Shown here in pieces: positions 21,821-34,562 of a stretch of 45,141 bases of DNA. The notes below the pieces were generated by a model that did no database searches, was not told the origin of the DNA, and saw nothing but the letters and a program-made list of their open reading frames with translations. The stretch is from Saccoglossus kowalevskii (taxonomy: Eukaryota; Hemichordata; Enteropneusta; Harrimaniidae): NCBI RefSeq assembly GCF_000003605.2, contig NW_003110337.1:1-45141 (forward strand), given 5' to 3'. Within the stretch, counting starts at the first letter, position 1; every line of letters begins with the position of its first letter. A program made the position numbers and the translations under genes.

Positions 21821-22436
21821 TGTGGTGACCAGTCTCTACAACAGTTTCTATGTTGACCAGTCTTTACTACAGTTTCTGTGTTGACCAGTATCTACTACAG
21901 TTTCTGCGTTGACCCGTGTCTACTACAGATCTTGTGTTGACCAGTCTCTACTACAGTCCCTGTGTTGACCAGTCTCTACAACAGTTTCTATGTTGACCAG
22001 TCTTTACTACAGTTTCTGTGTTGACCAGTATCTACTACAGTTTCTGCGTTGACCCGTGTCTACTACAGATCTTGTGTTGACCAGTCTCTACTACAGTCCC
22101 TGTGTTGACCTGTCTCTACTACAGTTTCTGTGTTGACGAGTCTCTACTACAGTTTCTGTGTTGACGAGTCTCTACTACAGTTTCTGTGTTGACCAGTCTC
22201 TACTACAGTTTTTGTGTTGACCAGTCTCTACTACAGTTCTTGTGTAGACCAGTCTCTACTACAGTTTCTCTGTTGACCAGTCTCTACTACAGTTTCTGTG
22301 TTGAACAGTCTCTACTACAGTTTCTGTGTTGACCAGTCTCTACTACGGTTTCTGTGTTGACCAGTCTCTACTACAGTTTCTGTGTTGATCAGTCTCTACT
22401 ACAGTTTCTGCGTTGACCAGTCTCTACTACAGTTCT
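21821..22436. repeat. Second F doublet and linker
   Basis: 140-bp units at 21821-21960 and 21961-22100 match 20449-20728 apart from the first unit's TGTGGTGACC. The linker 22101-22436 repeats 20729-21036 with an extra TGACGAG monomer. Confidence 0.82.
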
Positions 22437-23809
22437 TGTGTAGTCCAGTCTCTACTACAGTTTTTTCTATTGTCCAGTCTCTAATACGGATTCTGTGTTG
22501 ACCAGTCGCTACTACTTTTTCTATGTTGACCAGTCTCTACTACAGTCCCTGTGTTGACCAGTCCCTATTACAGTCTCTGTGTTGACGAGTCTCTACTACA
22601 GTTTCTGTGTTGACCAGTCTCTACTACAGTTTCTGTGTTGACCAGTCTCTACTACAGTTTCTGCGTTGACCAGTCTCTACTACAGTTCTTGAGTAGACCA
22701 TTCTCTACTACAGATTCTCTATTGACCAGTCTCTACTACGGATTCTGTGTTGACCAGTCTCTACTACGGTTTCTTTGTTGACCAGTCTCTACTACAGTCC
22801 CTGTGTTGATCAGTCCCTATTACAGTCTCTGTGTTGACGAGTCTCCACTACAGTTTCTGTGTTGGCCAGTATCTACTACAGTTTCTATGTTGACCAGTCT
22901 CTACTACAGTTTCTGTGTTGACCAGTCTTTACTACAGTTTCAGTGTTGACCAGTTTTTACTACATTTTCTTTGTTGACCAGTCTCTACTACAGTCCCTGT
23001 GTTGAACAGACTCTTTTACATTCCCTGTGTTGACCAGTCTCTACTACAGTTTCTGTGTTGAACAGTCTCTACTACAGTTTCTGTATTGACCAGTCGCTAC
23101 TACAGTTTCTGTGTTGACCAGTCTCTACTACAGTTTCTGTGTTGACCAGTCTCTACTACAGTTTCTGCGTTGACCAGTTTCTACTACAGTTCTTGTGTAG
23201 ACCAGTCTCTACTACAGATTCTCTATTGACCAGTCTCTACTACGGTTTCTGTGTTGACCAGTCTCTACTACGGTTTCTATGTTGACCAGTCTCTACTACA
23301 GTCCCTGTGTTGATCAGTCCCTTTTACAGTCTCTGTGTTGACGAGTCTCCACTACAGTTTCTGTGTTGGCCAGTATCTACTACAGTTTCTGTGTTTACCA
23401 GTCTCTACTAAAGTTCCTGTGTCGAACAGTCTTAACCACAGTTTCTGTATTGACCAGTATCTACTACACTTTCTGTCTTTACCAGTCTCTACTACAGTCC
23501 CTGCGTCGACCAGTCTTTACCACAGTTTCTATGTTGACCAGTATCTACTACAGTTTCTGTGTTGGCCAGTCTTTACTACAGTTTCTGTGTTGACCAGTAT
23601 GTACTACAGTTTCTGTGCTGACCAGTCTCTACTGCAGTTTCAGTGTTGACGAGTATCTACTACAGTTTCAGTGTTGACGAGTATCTACTACAGTTTCTGT
23701 GTTGACCAGTCTCTACTACGGTTTCTGTGTTGACCAGTCTCTACTACAGTTTCTGTGTTGATCAGTCTCTACTACAGTTTCTGCGTTGACCAGTCTCTAC
23801 TACAGTTCT
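22437..23809. repeat. E fragment (T6), A spine, G cassette and C tail
   Basis: 22437 onward matches 14898 onward (T6, CAGTCGCTACTACTTTTTC). The spine and TGAACAGACTC units run to TGTATTGACCAGTCGCTAC, and the region from about 22920 then matches 12130 onward. G has CTTAACCAC as in copy 12121-12830, plus CTACTAAAG and TGTCTTTACC. Frames 23335-23649 (104 codons) and 23363-23593 lie here. A doubled AGTGTTGACGAG monomer sits near 23642 and 23670. Confidence 0.78.
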
Positions 23810-24704
23810 TGTGTAGTCCAGTCTCTACTACAGTTTTTTTCTATTGTCCAGTCTCTAATACGGATTCTGTGTTGACCAGTCTCTACTACTTTTTCTATGT
23901 TGACCAGTCTCTACTACAGTCCCTGTGTTGACCAGTCCCTATTACAGTCTCTGTGTTGACGGGTCTTCACTACAGTTTATGTGTTGGCCAGTATCTACTA
24001 GAGTTTCTTTGTAAACCAGTCTCTGCTACAGTTTCTGTGTTGACCAGTCTTTAGTACAGTTTTAGTGTTGACCAGTCTTTACTACATTTCTTTGTTGACC
24101 AGTCTACTACAGTCCCTGTGTTGAACAGTCTCAATTACAGTCCCTGTGTTGACCTGTCTCTACTACAGTTTCTGTGTTCACCAGTCTATACTACAGTTTT
24201 TGTGTTGACGAGTCTCTACTACAGTTTCTGCGTTGACCAGTCTCTACTACAGTTTCTGTGTTGAACAGTCTCTACTACAGTTTCTGTGTTGACCAGTCTC
24301 TACTACAGTTTCTGTGTTGACCAGTCTCTACTACAGTTTCTGTGTTGACCAGTCTCTACTACAGTTTCTGCGTTGACCAGTCTCTACAACAGTTCTTGTG
24401 TAGACCAGTCTCTACTACAGATTCTCTATTGACCAGTCTCTACTACGGTTTCTGTGTTGACCAGTCACTACTACGGTTTCTATGTTGACCAGTCTCTACT
24501 ACAGTCCCTGTGTTGATCAGTCCCTATTACAGTCTCTGTGTTGACGAGTCTCCACTACAATTTCTGTGTTGGCCAGTATCTACTACAGTTTGTATGTTGA
24601 CCATTCTCTACTACAGTTTCTGTGTTGACCAGTCTTTACTTCAGTTTCAGTGTTGACCAGTTTTTACTACATTTTCTTTGTTGACCAGTCTCTACTACAG
24701 TCCC
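23810..24704. repeat. E cassette (T7) without its 27-bp pair, then A spine
   Basis: E runs to TTTGTAAACC. The following units read TTTAGTACAG, AGTGTTGACC and CATTTCTTTGTTGACC, so the two deletions typical of E are absent. Different small deletions (CATTTC; CAGTCTACTAC) are present instead. The spine from about 24392 has CAGTCACTAC, CTACAATTTC and GTTTGTATGTTG, all repeated at 44735-44875. Confidence 0.78.
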
Positions 24705-25040
24705 TGTATTGAACAGTCTCTATTACAGTCCCTGTGTTGACCATTCTCTACTACAGTTTCTGTGTTCATCAGTCTATACTACAGTTTCTGTGTTTACCAG
24801 TCTCTACTACAGTCCCTGTGTCGAACAGTCTTTACCACACTTTCTGTATTGACCAGTATCTACTACAGTTTCTGTGTTTACCAGTCTCTACTACAGTCCC
24901 TGTGTCGACCATTCTTTACCACAGTTTCTATGTTGACCTGTATCTACTACAGTTTCTATGTTGACCAGTCTTTACTACAGTTTCTGTGTTGACCAGTATC
25001 TACTACAGTTTCAGCGTTGACCCGTCTCTACTACAGTTCT
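24705..25040. repeat. Cassette D, left part, copy 6 (336 bp)
   Basis: Starts TGTATTGAACAG with CTATTACAGTCCC. It has GTTCATCAG, TGTTTACC, TGTCGAAC with CACACTTTC, TGTCGACCATTC, and ends in CAGCGTTGACCCGTC with AGTTCT instead of AGATCT. Overlapping frames are 24734-24964 and 24762-24992. The same variants begin again at 44978 and are cut by the window end. Confidence 0.8.
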
Positions 25041-26159
25041 TGTGTTGACCAGTCTCTACTACAGTCCCTGTGTTGACCAGTCTCTACTACAGTTTTTTTC
25101 TATTGACCAGTCTCTAATACGGTTTCTGTGTTGACCAGTCTCTACTACGGTTTCTATGTTGACCAGTCTCTACTACAGTCCCTGTGTTGACCAGTCCATA
25201 TTACAGGCTCTGTGTTGACGAGTCTCCACTACAGTTTCTGTGTTGGCCAGTATCTACTACAGTTTCTTTGTAAACCAGTTCCTGCTACAGTTTTTGTGTT
25301 GACCAGTGTTTACTACAGTTTTAGTGTTGACCAGTCTTTACTACATTTTCTTTGTGACCAGTCTCTACTACAGTCTCTGTGTTGAACAGTCTCAATTACA
25401 GTCCCTGTGTTGACCAGTCTCTACTACAGTTTCTGTGTTCACCAGTCTATACTACAGTTTTTGTGTTGACGAGTCTCTACAACAGTTTCTATGTTGACCA
25501 GTCTCTACTACAGTTTCTGTGTTGAACAGTCTCTACTACAGTTTCTGTGTTGATCAGTCTCTACTACAGTTTCTGTGTTGACCAGTCTCTACTACAGTTT
25601 CTGTGTTGATCAGTCTCTACTACAGTTTCTGCGTTGACCAGTCTCTACTACAGTTCTTGTGTAGACCAGTCTCTACTACAGATTCTCTATTGACCAGTCT
25701 CTACTACGGTTTCTGTGTTTACCAGTCTCTACTACGGTTTCTATGTTGACCAGTCTCTACTACAGTCCCTGTGTTGATCAGTCCCTATTACAGTCTCTGT
25801 GTTGACGAGTCTCCACTACAGTTTCTGTGTTGGCCAGTATCTACTACAATTTCTTTGTAAACCAATCTCTGCTACAGTTTCTGTGTTGACCAGTCTTTAC
25901 TACAGTTGTAGTGTTACCAGTCTTTACTACATTTTCTTTGTGACCAGTCTCTACTACAGTCCCTGTGTTGACCAGTCTCTACTACAGTTTCTGTGTTCAC
26001 CAGCCTATACTACAGTTTTTTTGTTGACGAGTCTCTACTTGAGTTTTTGCGTTGACCAGTCTCTACTACAGTTTCTGTGTTAAACAGTCTCTACTACAGT
26101 TTCTGTGTTGACCAGTCTCTACTACAGTTTCTGTGTTGACCAGTCTCTACTACAGTTTC
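25041..26159. repeat. E-like blocks with a single 27-bp deletion, then a full E tail
   Basis: 25041-25800 has a T7 tract followed by CTATTGACC (not TGTCC), CCATATTACAGGCTC, TTTGTAAACCAGTTCC, AGTGTTGACC (28 bp) and TTTGTGACC (27 bp). 25800-26159 has the full pair of 27-bp monomers, frame 25799-26083, CACCAGCCTATAC with GTTTTTTTG, and CTACTTGAG. No gene. Confidence 0.76.
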
Positions 26160-27195
26160 TGCGTTGACCAGTGTCTACAACAGTTCTTGAGTAGACCATT
26201 CTCTACTACAGATTCTCTATTGACCAGTCTCTACTATGGATTCTGTGTTGACCAGTCTCTACTACGGTTTCTTTGTTGACCAGTCTCTACTACAGTCCCT
26301 GTCTTGATTAGTCCCTATTACAGTCTCTGTGTTGACGAGTCTCAACTACAGTTTCTGTGTTGGCCAGTATCTACTACAGTTTCTATGTTGACCAGTCTCT
26401 ACTACAGTCCCTGTGTTGAACAGTCTCAATTACAGTTCCTGTGTTGACCAGTCTCTACTACAGTTTCTGTTTTCACCAGCCTATACTACAGTTTTTGTGT
26501 TGACGAGTCTCTACTACAGTTTCTGCGTTGACCAGTCTCTACTACAGTTTCTGTGTTAAACAGTCTCTACTACAGTTTCTGTGTTGACCAGTCTCTACTA
26601 CAGTTTCAGTGTTGACCAGTCTCTACTACAGTTTCTGCGTTGACCAGTGTCTACTACAGTTCTTGAGTAGACCATTCTCTACTACAGATTCTCTATTGAC
26701 CAGTCTCTACTATGGATTCTGTGTTGACTAGTCTCTACTACGGTTTCTTTGTTGACCAGTCTCTACTACAGTCCCTGTGTTGATCAGTCCCTATTACAGT
26801 CTCTGTGTTGACGAGTCTCCACTACAGTTTCTGTGTTGGCCAGTATCTACTACAGTTTCTATGTTGACCAGTCTCTACTACAGTTTCTGTGTTGACCAGT
26901 CTTTACTACAGTTTCAGTGTTGACCTGTTTTTACTACATTTTCTTTGTTGACCAGTCTCTACTACAGTCCCTGTGTTGAACAGTCTCAATTACAGTTCCT
27001 GTGTTGACCAGTCTCTACCATATTTTCTGTGTTGATCAGTCTCTACTACAGTTTGTGTGTTGACCAGTATGTACTACAGTTTCTGCGTTGACCAGTCTCT
27101 ACTACAGTTTCTGTGTTAAACAGTCTCTACTACAGTTTCTGTGTTGACCAGTCTCTACTACAGTTTCTGTGTTGACCAGTCTCTACTACAGTTTC
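26160..27195. repeat. Contracted 17-mer HOR (476 bp) and hybrid 20-mer HOR (560 bp)
   Basis: TGCGTTGACCAGTGTC units at 26160, 26636 and 27196 define the spacing. The first HOR lacks three monomers between TATGTTG and TGAACAG. The second is 560 bp, but its tail contains CTACCATATTTTC, TTGATCAG, GTTTGTG and GTATGTAC units from C before TGTTAAACAG. It has kept B length with C content. CTTGATTAG and CTCAACTAC link the first HOR to 2968-3527. Confidence 0.8.
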
Positions 27196-28120
27196 TGCGT
27201 TGACCAGTGTCTACTACAGTTCTTGAGTAGACCATTCTCTACTACAGATTCTCTATTGACCAGTCTCTACTACGGATTCTGTGTTGACCAGTCTCTACTA
27301 CGGTTTCTTTGTTGACCAGTCTCTACTACAGTCCCTGTGTTGATCAGTCCCTATTACAGTCTCTGTGTTGACGAGTCTCCACTACAGTTTCTGTGTTGGC
27401 CAGTATCTACTACAGTTTCTATGTTGACCAGTCTCTACTAAGAGGTTCTGTGTTGACCAGTCTTTACTACAGTTTCTGTGTTGACCAGTATGTACTACAG
27501 TTTCTGTGTTGACCAGTCTCTACTGCAGTTTCAGTGTTGACGAGTATCTACTACAGTTTCTGTGTTGACCAGTCTCTACTACGGTTTCTGTGTTGACCAG
27601 TCTCTACTACAGTTTCTGTGTTGACCAGTCTCTACTACAGTTTCTGTGTTGACCAGTATGTACTACAGTTTCTGTGTTGACCAGTCTCTACTACGGTTTC
27701 TGTGTTGACCAGTCTCTACTACAGTTTCTGTGTTGATCAGTCTCTACTACAGTTTCTGCGTTGACCAGTCTCTACTACAGTTCTTGTGTAGTCCATTCTC
27801 TACTACAGTTTCTGTGTTGATCAGTCTCTACTACAGTTTCTGTGTTGACCAGTATGTACTACAGTTTCTGCGTTGACCTGTCTCTACTACAGTTCTTGTG
27901 TTGACCAGTCTCTACTACAGTCCCTGTGTTGACCAGTCTCTACCACAGTTTCTATGTTGACCAGTCTATACTACAGTTTCAGTGTTGACGAGTATCTACT
28001 ACAGTTTCTGTGTTGACCAGTCTCTACTACGGTTTCTGTGTTGACCAGTCTCTACTACATTTTCTGTGTTGATCAGTCTCTACTACAGTTTCTGCGTTGA
28101 CCAGTCTCTACTACAGTTCT
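27196..28120. repeat. A spine plus C tail
   Basis: The spine runs to TATGTTG, then CTACTAAGAGGTTC (near 27437), then repeated C units with a partial TGTGTAGTCCATTC monomer at 27785, and CTACCACAG with TATGTTG. No gene. Confidence 0.74.
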
Positions 28121-30222
28121 TGTGTAGTCCAGTCTCTACTACAGTTTTTTTCTATCGTCCAGTCTCTAATACGGATTCTGTGTTGACCAGTCTCTACTAC
28201 TTTTTCTATGTTGACCAGTCTCTACTACAGACACTGTGTTGACCAGTCCCTATTACAGTCTCTGTGGTGACGAGTCTCCACTACAGTTTCTGTGTTGGCC
28301 AGTATCTACTACAGTTTCTTTGTAAACCAGTCTCTGCTACAGTTTCTGTGTTGACCAGTATGTACTACAGTTTCTGTGTTGACCAGTCTCTACTGCAGTT
28401 TCAGTGTTGACGAGTATCTACTACAGTTTCTGTGTTGACCAGTCTCTACTACAGTTTCTGTGTTGACCAGTCTCTACTACAGTTTCTGCGTTGACCCGTG
28501 TCTACTACAGATCTTGTGTTGACCAGTATGTACTACAGTTTCTGTGTTGACCAGTCTCTACTGCAGTTTCAGTGTTGACGAGTGTCTACTACAGTTTCTG
28601 TGTTGACCAGTCTCTGCTACGGTTTCTGTGTTGACCAGTCTCTACTACAGTTTCTGTGTTGATCAGTCTCTACTACAGTTTCTGTGTTGACCAGTATGTA
28701 CTACAGTTTCTGTGTTGACCAGTCTCTACTGCAGTTTCAGTGTTGACGAGTATCTACTACAGTTTCTGTGTTGACCAGTCTCTACTACATTTTCTGTGTT
28801 GACCAGTCTCTACTACAGTTTCTGTGTTGATCAGTCTCTACTACAGTTTCTGTGTTGACCAGCATGTACTACAGTTTCTGCGTTGACCTGTCTCTACTAC
28901 AGTTCTTGTGTTGACCAGTCTCTACTACAGTCCCTGTGTCGACCAGTCTTTACCACAGTTTCTATGTTGACCAGTATCTACTACAGTTTCTGTGTTGACC
29001 AGTCTTTACTTCAGTTTCTGTGTTGACCAGTATGTACTACAGTTTCTGTGTTGACCAGTCTCTACTGCAGTTTCAGTGTTGACGAGTATCTACTACAGTT
29101 TCTGTGTTGACCAGTCTCTACTACGGTTTCTGTGTTGAGCAGTCTCTACTACAGTTTCTGTGTTGATCAGTCTCTACTACAGTTTCTGTGTTGACCAGTA
29201 TGTACTACAGTTTCTGCGTTGACCTGTCTCTACTACAGTTCTTGTGTTGACCAGTCTCTACTACAGTCCCTGTGTTGACCAGTCTCTACCACAGTTTCTA
29301 TGTTGACCAGTCTCTACTACAGTTTCAGTGTTGACCAGTATCTACTACAGTTTCTGTGTTGACCAGTCTCTACTACGGTTTCTGTGTTGACCAGTCTCTA
29401 CTACAGTTTCTGTGTTGACGATTATCTACTACAGTTCTTGTGTTGACCAGTCTCCACTACAGTCCCTGTGTTGAACAGTCTCTATTACAGTCCCTGTGTT
29501 GACCAGTCTCTACTACAGTTTTTGTGTTCAACAGTCTATACAACAGTTTCTGTGTTGACGAGTCTCTACTACAGTTTCTGTGTTGACCAGTCTCTACCAC
29601 AGTTTCTGTGTTGAACAGTCTCTACTACAGTTTCTGTATTGACCAGTCGCTACTACAGTTTCTGTGTTGACCAGTCTCTACTACAGTTTCTGTGTTGACC
29701 AGTCTCTACTACAGATTCTGCGTTGACCAGTCTCTACTACAGTTTCTGTGTTGACCAGTCTTTACTACAGTTTCTGTGTTGACCAGTATGTACTACAGTT
29801 TCTGTGTTGACCAGTCTCTACTGCAGTTTCAGTGTTGACGAGTATCTACTACAGTTTCTGTGTTGACCAGTCTCTACAACGGTTTCTGTGTTGACCAGTC
29901 TCTACTACAGTTTCTGTGTTGATCAGTCTCTACTACGGTTTCTGTGTTGACCAGTATGTACTACAGTTTCTGCGTTGACCTGTCTCTACTACAGGTCTTG
30001 TGTTGACCAGTCTCTACTACAGTCCCAGTGTTGACCAGTCTCTACCACAGTTTCTGTGTTGACCAGTCTCTACTACAGTTTCAGTGTTGACGAGTATCTA
30101 CTACAGTTTCTGTGTTGACCAGTCTCTACTTCGGTTTCTGTGTTGACCAGTCTCCACTACAGTTTCTGTGTTGGCCAGTCTCTACTACAGTTTCTTTGTA
30201 AACCAGTCTCTACTACAGTTCT
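28121..30222. repeat. E fragment (T7, CTATCGTCC) followed by a long C-rich stretch
   Basis: E is cut after TTTGTAAACC (about 28345). Then come repeated C groups (GTATGTAC, CTACTGCAG, AGTGTTGACGAG, TACGG, TTGATCAG), starting near 28350, 28520, 28690, 29010 and 29780. One AGATCT monomer lies near 28507. GTTCAACAGTCTATACAAC and TGTATTGACCAGTCGCTAC units occur at 29520-29650. This is the most homogeneous C region of the window. No open frame of note. Confidence 0.75.
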
Positions 30223-30754
30223 TGTGTAGTCCAGTCTCTACTACAGTTTTTTTCTATTGTCCAGTCTCTAATTCGGATTCTGTGTTGACCAGTCTCTACT
30301 ACTTTTTCTATGTTGACCAGTCTCAATTACAGTCCCTGTGTTGACCAGTCCCTACTACAGTCTCTGTGTTGACGAGTCTCCACTACAGTTTCTGTGTTGG
30401 CCAGTATCTACTACAGTTTCTTTGTAAACCAGTCTCTGCTACAGTTTCTGTGTTGACCAGTCTTTACTACAGTTTTAGTGTTACCAGTCTTTACTACATT
30501 TTCTTTGTGACCAGTCTCTACTACAGTCCCTGTGTTGAACAGTCTCAATTACAGTTCCTGTGTTGACCAGTCTCTACTACAGTTTCTGTGTTCACCAGCC
30601 TATACTACAGTTTTTGTGTTGAGGAGTCTCTACTACAGTTTCTGCGTTGACCAGTCTTTACTACAGTTTCTGTGTTAAACAGTCTCTACTACAGTTTCTG
30701 TGTTGACCAGTCTCTACTACATTTTCTGTGTTGACCAGTCTCTACTACAGTTTC
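30223..30754. repeat. Cassette E copy with T7 tract
   Basis: TGTGTAGTCC, T7, CTAATTCGG, CTACTACTTTTTC, CTCAATTACAGTCCC (replacing CTACTAC), TGACGAG, TTTGTAAACC, both 27-bp monomers, CAATTACAG, CACCAGCCTATAC, TGAGGAG and TGTTAAACAG. Frame 30366-30566. Confidence 0.82.
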
Positions 30755-32181
30755 TGCGTTGACCAGTGTCTACAACAGTTCTTGAGTAGACCATTCTCAA
30801 CTACATATTCTCTATTGACCAGTCTCTACTACGGATTCTGTGTTGACCAGTCTCTACTACGGTTTCTATGTTGACCAGTCTCTACTACAGTCCCTGTGTT
30901 GATCAGTCCCTATTACAGTCTCTGTGTTGACGAGTCTCCACTACAGTTTCTGTGTTGGCCAGTATCTACTACAGTTTCTATGTTGACCAGTCTCTACTAC
31001 AGTTTCTGTGTTGACCAGTCTTTACTACAGTTTCAGTGTTGACCAGTATCTACTACAGTTTCTATGTTGACCTGTCTCTAGTACAGTTTTTGTGTTGACC
31101 AGTCTTTACTACAGTTTCAGTTTTGACCAGTCTTTACTACATTTTCTTTGTTGACCAGTCTCTACTACAGTCCCTGTGTTGATCAGTCTATATTACAGTT
31201 CCTCTGTTGACCAGTCTCTACCATATTTTCTGTGTTGATCAGTCTCTACTACAGTTTGTGTGTTGACCAGTATGTACTACAGTTTCTGCGTTGACCAGTC
31301 TCTACTACAGTTTCTGTGTTAAACAGTCTCTACTACAGTTTCTGTGTTGACCAGTCTCTACTACAGTTTCTGTGTTGACCAGTCTCTACTACAGTTTCTG
31401 CGTTGACCAGTGTCTACTACAGTTCTTGAGTAGACCATTCTCTACTACAGATTCTCTATTGACCAGTCTCTACTACGGATTCTGTGTTGACCAGTCTCTA
31501 CTACGGTTTCTTTGTTGACCAGTCTCTACTACAGTCCCTGTGTTGATCAGTCCCTATTACAGTCTCTGTGTTGACGAGTCTCCACTACAGTTTCTGTGTT
31601 GGCCAGTATCTACTACAGTTTCTATGTTGACCAGTCTCTACTACAGGTTCTGTGTTGACCAGTCTTTACTACAGTTTCTGTGTTGACCAGTATGTACTAC
31701 AGTTTCTGCGTTGACCTGTCTCTACTACAGTTCTTGTGTTGACCAGTCTCTACTACAGTCCCTGTGTCGACCAGTCTTTACCACAGTTTCTATGTTGACC
31801 ACTATCTACTACAGTTTCTGTGTTGACCAGTCTCTACTACAGTTTCTGTGTTGACCAGTATGTACTACAGTTTCTGTGTTGAGCAGTCTCTACTACAGTT
31901 TCAAGTGTTGACCAGTCTCTACTACAGTTTCTGCGTGACCAGTCTCTACTACAGTTTCAGTGTTGACCAGTCTTACTACATTTTCTTTGTTGACCAGTCT
32001 CTACTACAGTCCCTGTGTTGAACAGTCTCAATTACAGTTCATGTGTTGACCAGTCTCTACTACACTTTCTGTGTTCACCAGCCTATACTACAGTTTTTGT
32101 GTTGACGAGTATCTACTACAGTTTCTGTGTTGACCAGTCTCTACTACAGTTTCTGTGTTGACCAGTCTCTACTACAGTTTC
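30755..32181. repeat. 23-mer HOR (644 bp) and a 783-bp A+C+B mosaic
   Basis: TGCGTTGACCAG units at 30755, 31399 and 32182. The 644-bp unit contains CTAGTACAG, AGTTTTGACC and CTATATTACAGTTCC units also seen near 645-830, and CTACCATATTTTC seen near 27015. The 783-bp unit has a TTTCAAGTG insertion near 31903 and deletions GCGTGACC and CAGTCTTACTAC between 31930 and 31980. Confidence 0.74.
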
Positions 32182-33441
32182 TGCGTTGACCAGTCTCTAC
32201 AACAGTTCTTGAGTAGACAATTCTCTACTACAGATTCTCTATTGACCAGTCTCTACTACGGATTCTGTGTTGACCAGTCTCTACTACGGTTTCTTTGTTG
32301 ACCAGTCTCTACTACAGTCCCTGTGTTGATCAGTCCCTATTACAGTCTCTGTGTTGACGAGTCTCCACTACAGTTTCTGTGTTGGCCAGTATCTACTACA
32401 GTTTCTATGTTGACCAGTCTCTACTACAGTTTCTGTGTTGACCAGTCTTTACTACAGTTTCAGTGTTGACCAGTTTTTACTACATTTTCTTTGTTGACCA
32501 GTCTCTACTACAGTCCCTGTGTTGAACAGTCTCTTTTACATTCCCTGTGTTGACCAGCTTCTACTACAGTTTCTGTGTTCACCAGTCTCTACTACAGTCC
32601 CTGTGTCGAACAGTCTTTACCACAGTTTCTGTATTGACCAGTATCTACTACAGTTTCTGTGTTTACCAGTCTCTACTACAGTTCCTGTGTTGACCAGTCT
32701 TTACCATAGTTTCTGTGTTGACCAGTATCTACTACAGTTTCTGTGTTGACCAGTCTTTACTACAGTTTCTGTGTTGAACAGTATCTACTACAGTTTCTCC
32801 GTTGACCCGTGTCTACTACAGATCTTGTGTTAACCAGTATGTACTACAGTTTCTGTGTTGACCAGTCTCTACTGCAGTTTCAGTGTTGACGAGTATCTAC
32901 TACAGTTTCTGTGTTGACCAGTCTCTACTACGGTTTCTGTGTTGACCAGTCTCTACTACACTTTCTGTGTTGATCAGTCTCTACTACAGTTTCTGTGTTG
33001 ACCAGTCTCTACTACAGTTTCTGTGTTTACCAGTCTCTACTGCAGTTTCAGTGTTGACGAGTATCTACTACAGTTTCTGTGTTGACCAGTCTCTACTACA
33101 GTTTCTGCGTTGACCAGTCTCTACAACAGTTCTTGAGTAGACCATTCTCTACTACAGATTCTCTATTGACCAGTCTCTACTACGGATTCTGTGTTGACCA
33201 GTCTCTACTACAGTTTTTGTGTTGACCAGTCTCTACTACAGTTCTTGTGTAGACCAGTCTCTACTACAGTTTCTCTGTTGACCAGTCTCTACTACAGTTT
33301 CTGTGTTGAACAGTCTCTACTACAGTTTCTGTGTTGACCAGTCTCTACTACGGTTTCTGTGTTGACCAGTCTCTACTACAGTTTCTGTGTTGATCAGTCT
33401 CTACTACAGTTTCTGCGTTGACCAGTCTCTACTACAGTTCT
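32182..33441. repeat. A spine, shortened D copy 7 (32518-32825), C and D pieces
   Basis: D copy 7 has 11 monomers, lacks the GTTTCTGTGTTTACC unit after GTTCACCAG, and has GACCAGCTTC; frame 32519-32749. After the AGATCT monomer a TTAACCAG unit leads to C. A spine start at 33106 is cut after three monomers and continues into D-right units (TGTGTAGACC, TCTGTTG), then C. Confidence 0.75.
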
Positions 33442-33750
33442 TGTGTAGTCCAGTCTCTACTACAGTTTTTTCTATTGTCCAGTCTCTACTACGGATTCTG
33501 TGTTGACCAGTCTCTACTACGGTTTCTTTGTTGACCAGTCTCTACTACAGTCCCTGTGTTGATCAGTCCCTATTACAGTCTCTGTGTTGACGAGTCTCCA
33601 CTACAGTTTCTGTGTTGGCCAGTATCTACTACAGTTTCTGTGTTGACCAGTCTCTACTACAGTTTCTGTGTTGACCAGTCTTTATTACAGTTTCAGTGTT
33701 GACCAGTTTTTACTACATTTTCTTTGTTGACCAGTCTCTACTACAGTCCC
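33442..33750. repeat. E start (T6) recombined into an A spine
   Basis: TGTGTAGTCC, T6, CTATTGTCC, then CTACTACGGATTC instead of CTAATACGG. Spine units CGGTTTC, TTTGTTG, CCCTATTACAG and TGTTGGCC follow. The switch from E to A occurs within or just after the CTATTGTCC monomer, a visible junction. Confidence 0.8.
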
Positions 33751-34562
33751 TGTGTTGAACAGTCTCTTTTACATTCCCTGTGTTGACCAGTCTCTACTAC
33801 AGTTTCTGTGTTCACCAGTCTATACTACAGTTTCTGTGTTTACCAGTCTCTACTACATTCCCTGTGTCGAACAGTCTTTACCACAGTTTCTGTATTGACC
33901 AGTATCTACTACAGTTTCTGTGTTTACCAGTCTCTACTACAGTCCCTGTGTCGACCAGTCTTTACCATAGTTTCTGTGTTGACCAGTATCTACTACAGTT
34001 TCTGCGTTGACCCGTGTCTACTACAGATCTTGTGTTGACCAGTCTCTTCTACCGTCCCTGTGTTGACCAGTCTCTACTACAGTTTCTGTGTTGACGAGTC
34101 TCTACTACAGTTTCTGTGTTCACGACTCTCTACTACAGTTTCTGTGTTGACCAGTCTCTACTACAGTTTTTGTGTTGACCAGTCTCTACTACAGTTCTTG
34201 TGTAGACCAGTCTCTACTACAGTTTCTCTGTTGACCTGTCTCTACTACGGTTTCTGTGTTGACCAGTCTCTACTACGGTTTCTATGTTGACCCGTCTCTG
34301 CTACAGTCCCTGTGTTGACCAGTCTATATTACAGTCCCTGTGTTGATCAGTCTCTACTACGGTTTCTGGGTTGACGAGTCTCTACTACAGTTTCTGTGTT
34401 GACCAGTATGTACTACAGTTTCTGTGTTGACCAGTCTCTACTGCAGTTTCAGTGTTGACGAGTATCTACTACAGTTTCTGTGTTGACCAGTCTCTACTAC
34501 GGTTTCTATGTTGACCAGTCTCTACTACAGTTTCTGTGTTGATCAGTCTCTACTACAGTTTC
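33751..34562. repeat. Cassette D copy 8 (33751-34310) and D/C linker
   Basis: Full 560-bp D followed by CTATATTACAGTCCC, TTGATCAG with CGG, TGGGTTGACGAG, GTATGTAC, CTACTGCAG, AGTGTTGACGAG, TATGTTG and TTGATCAG. It is the left unit of a 756-bp tandem duplication whose second unit begins at 34563. Frames 33780-34010, 33808-34038, 34060-34290. Confidence 0.86.
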
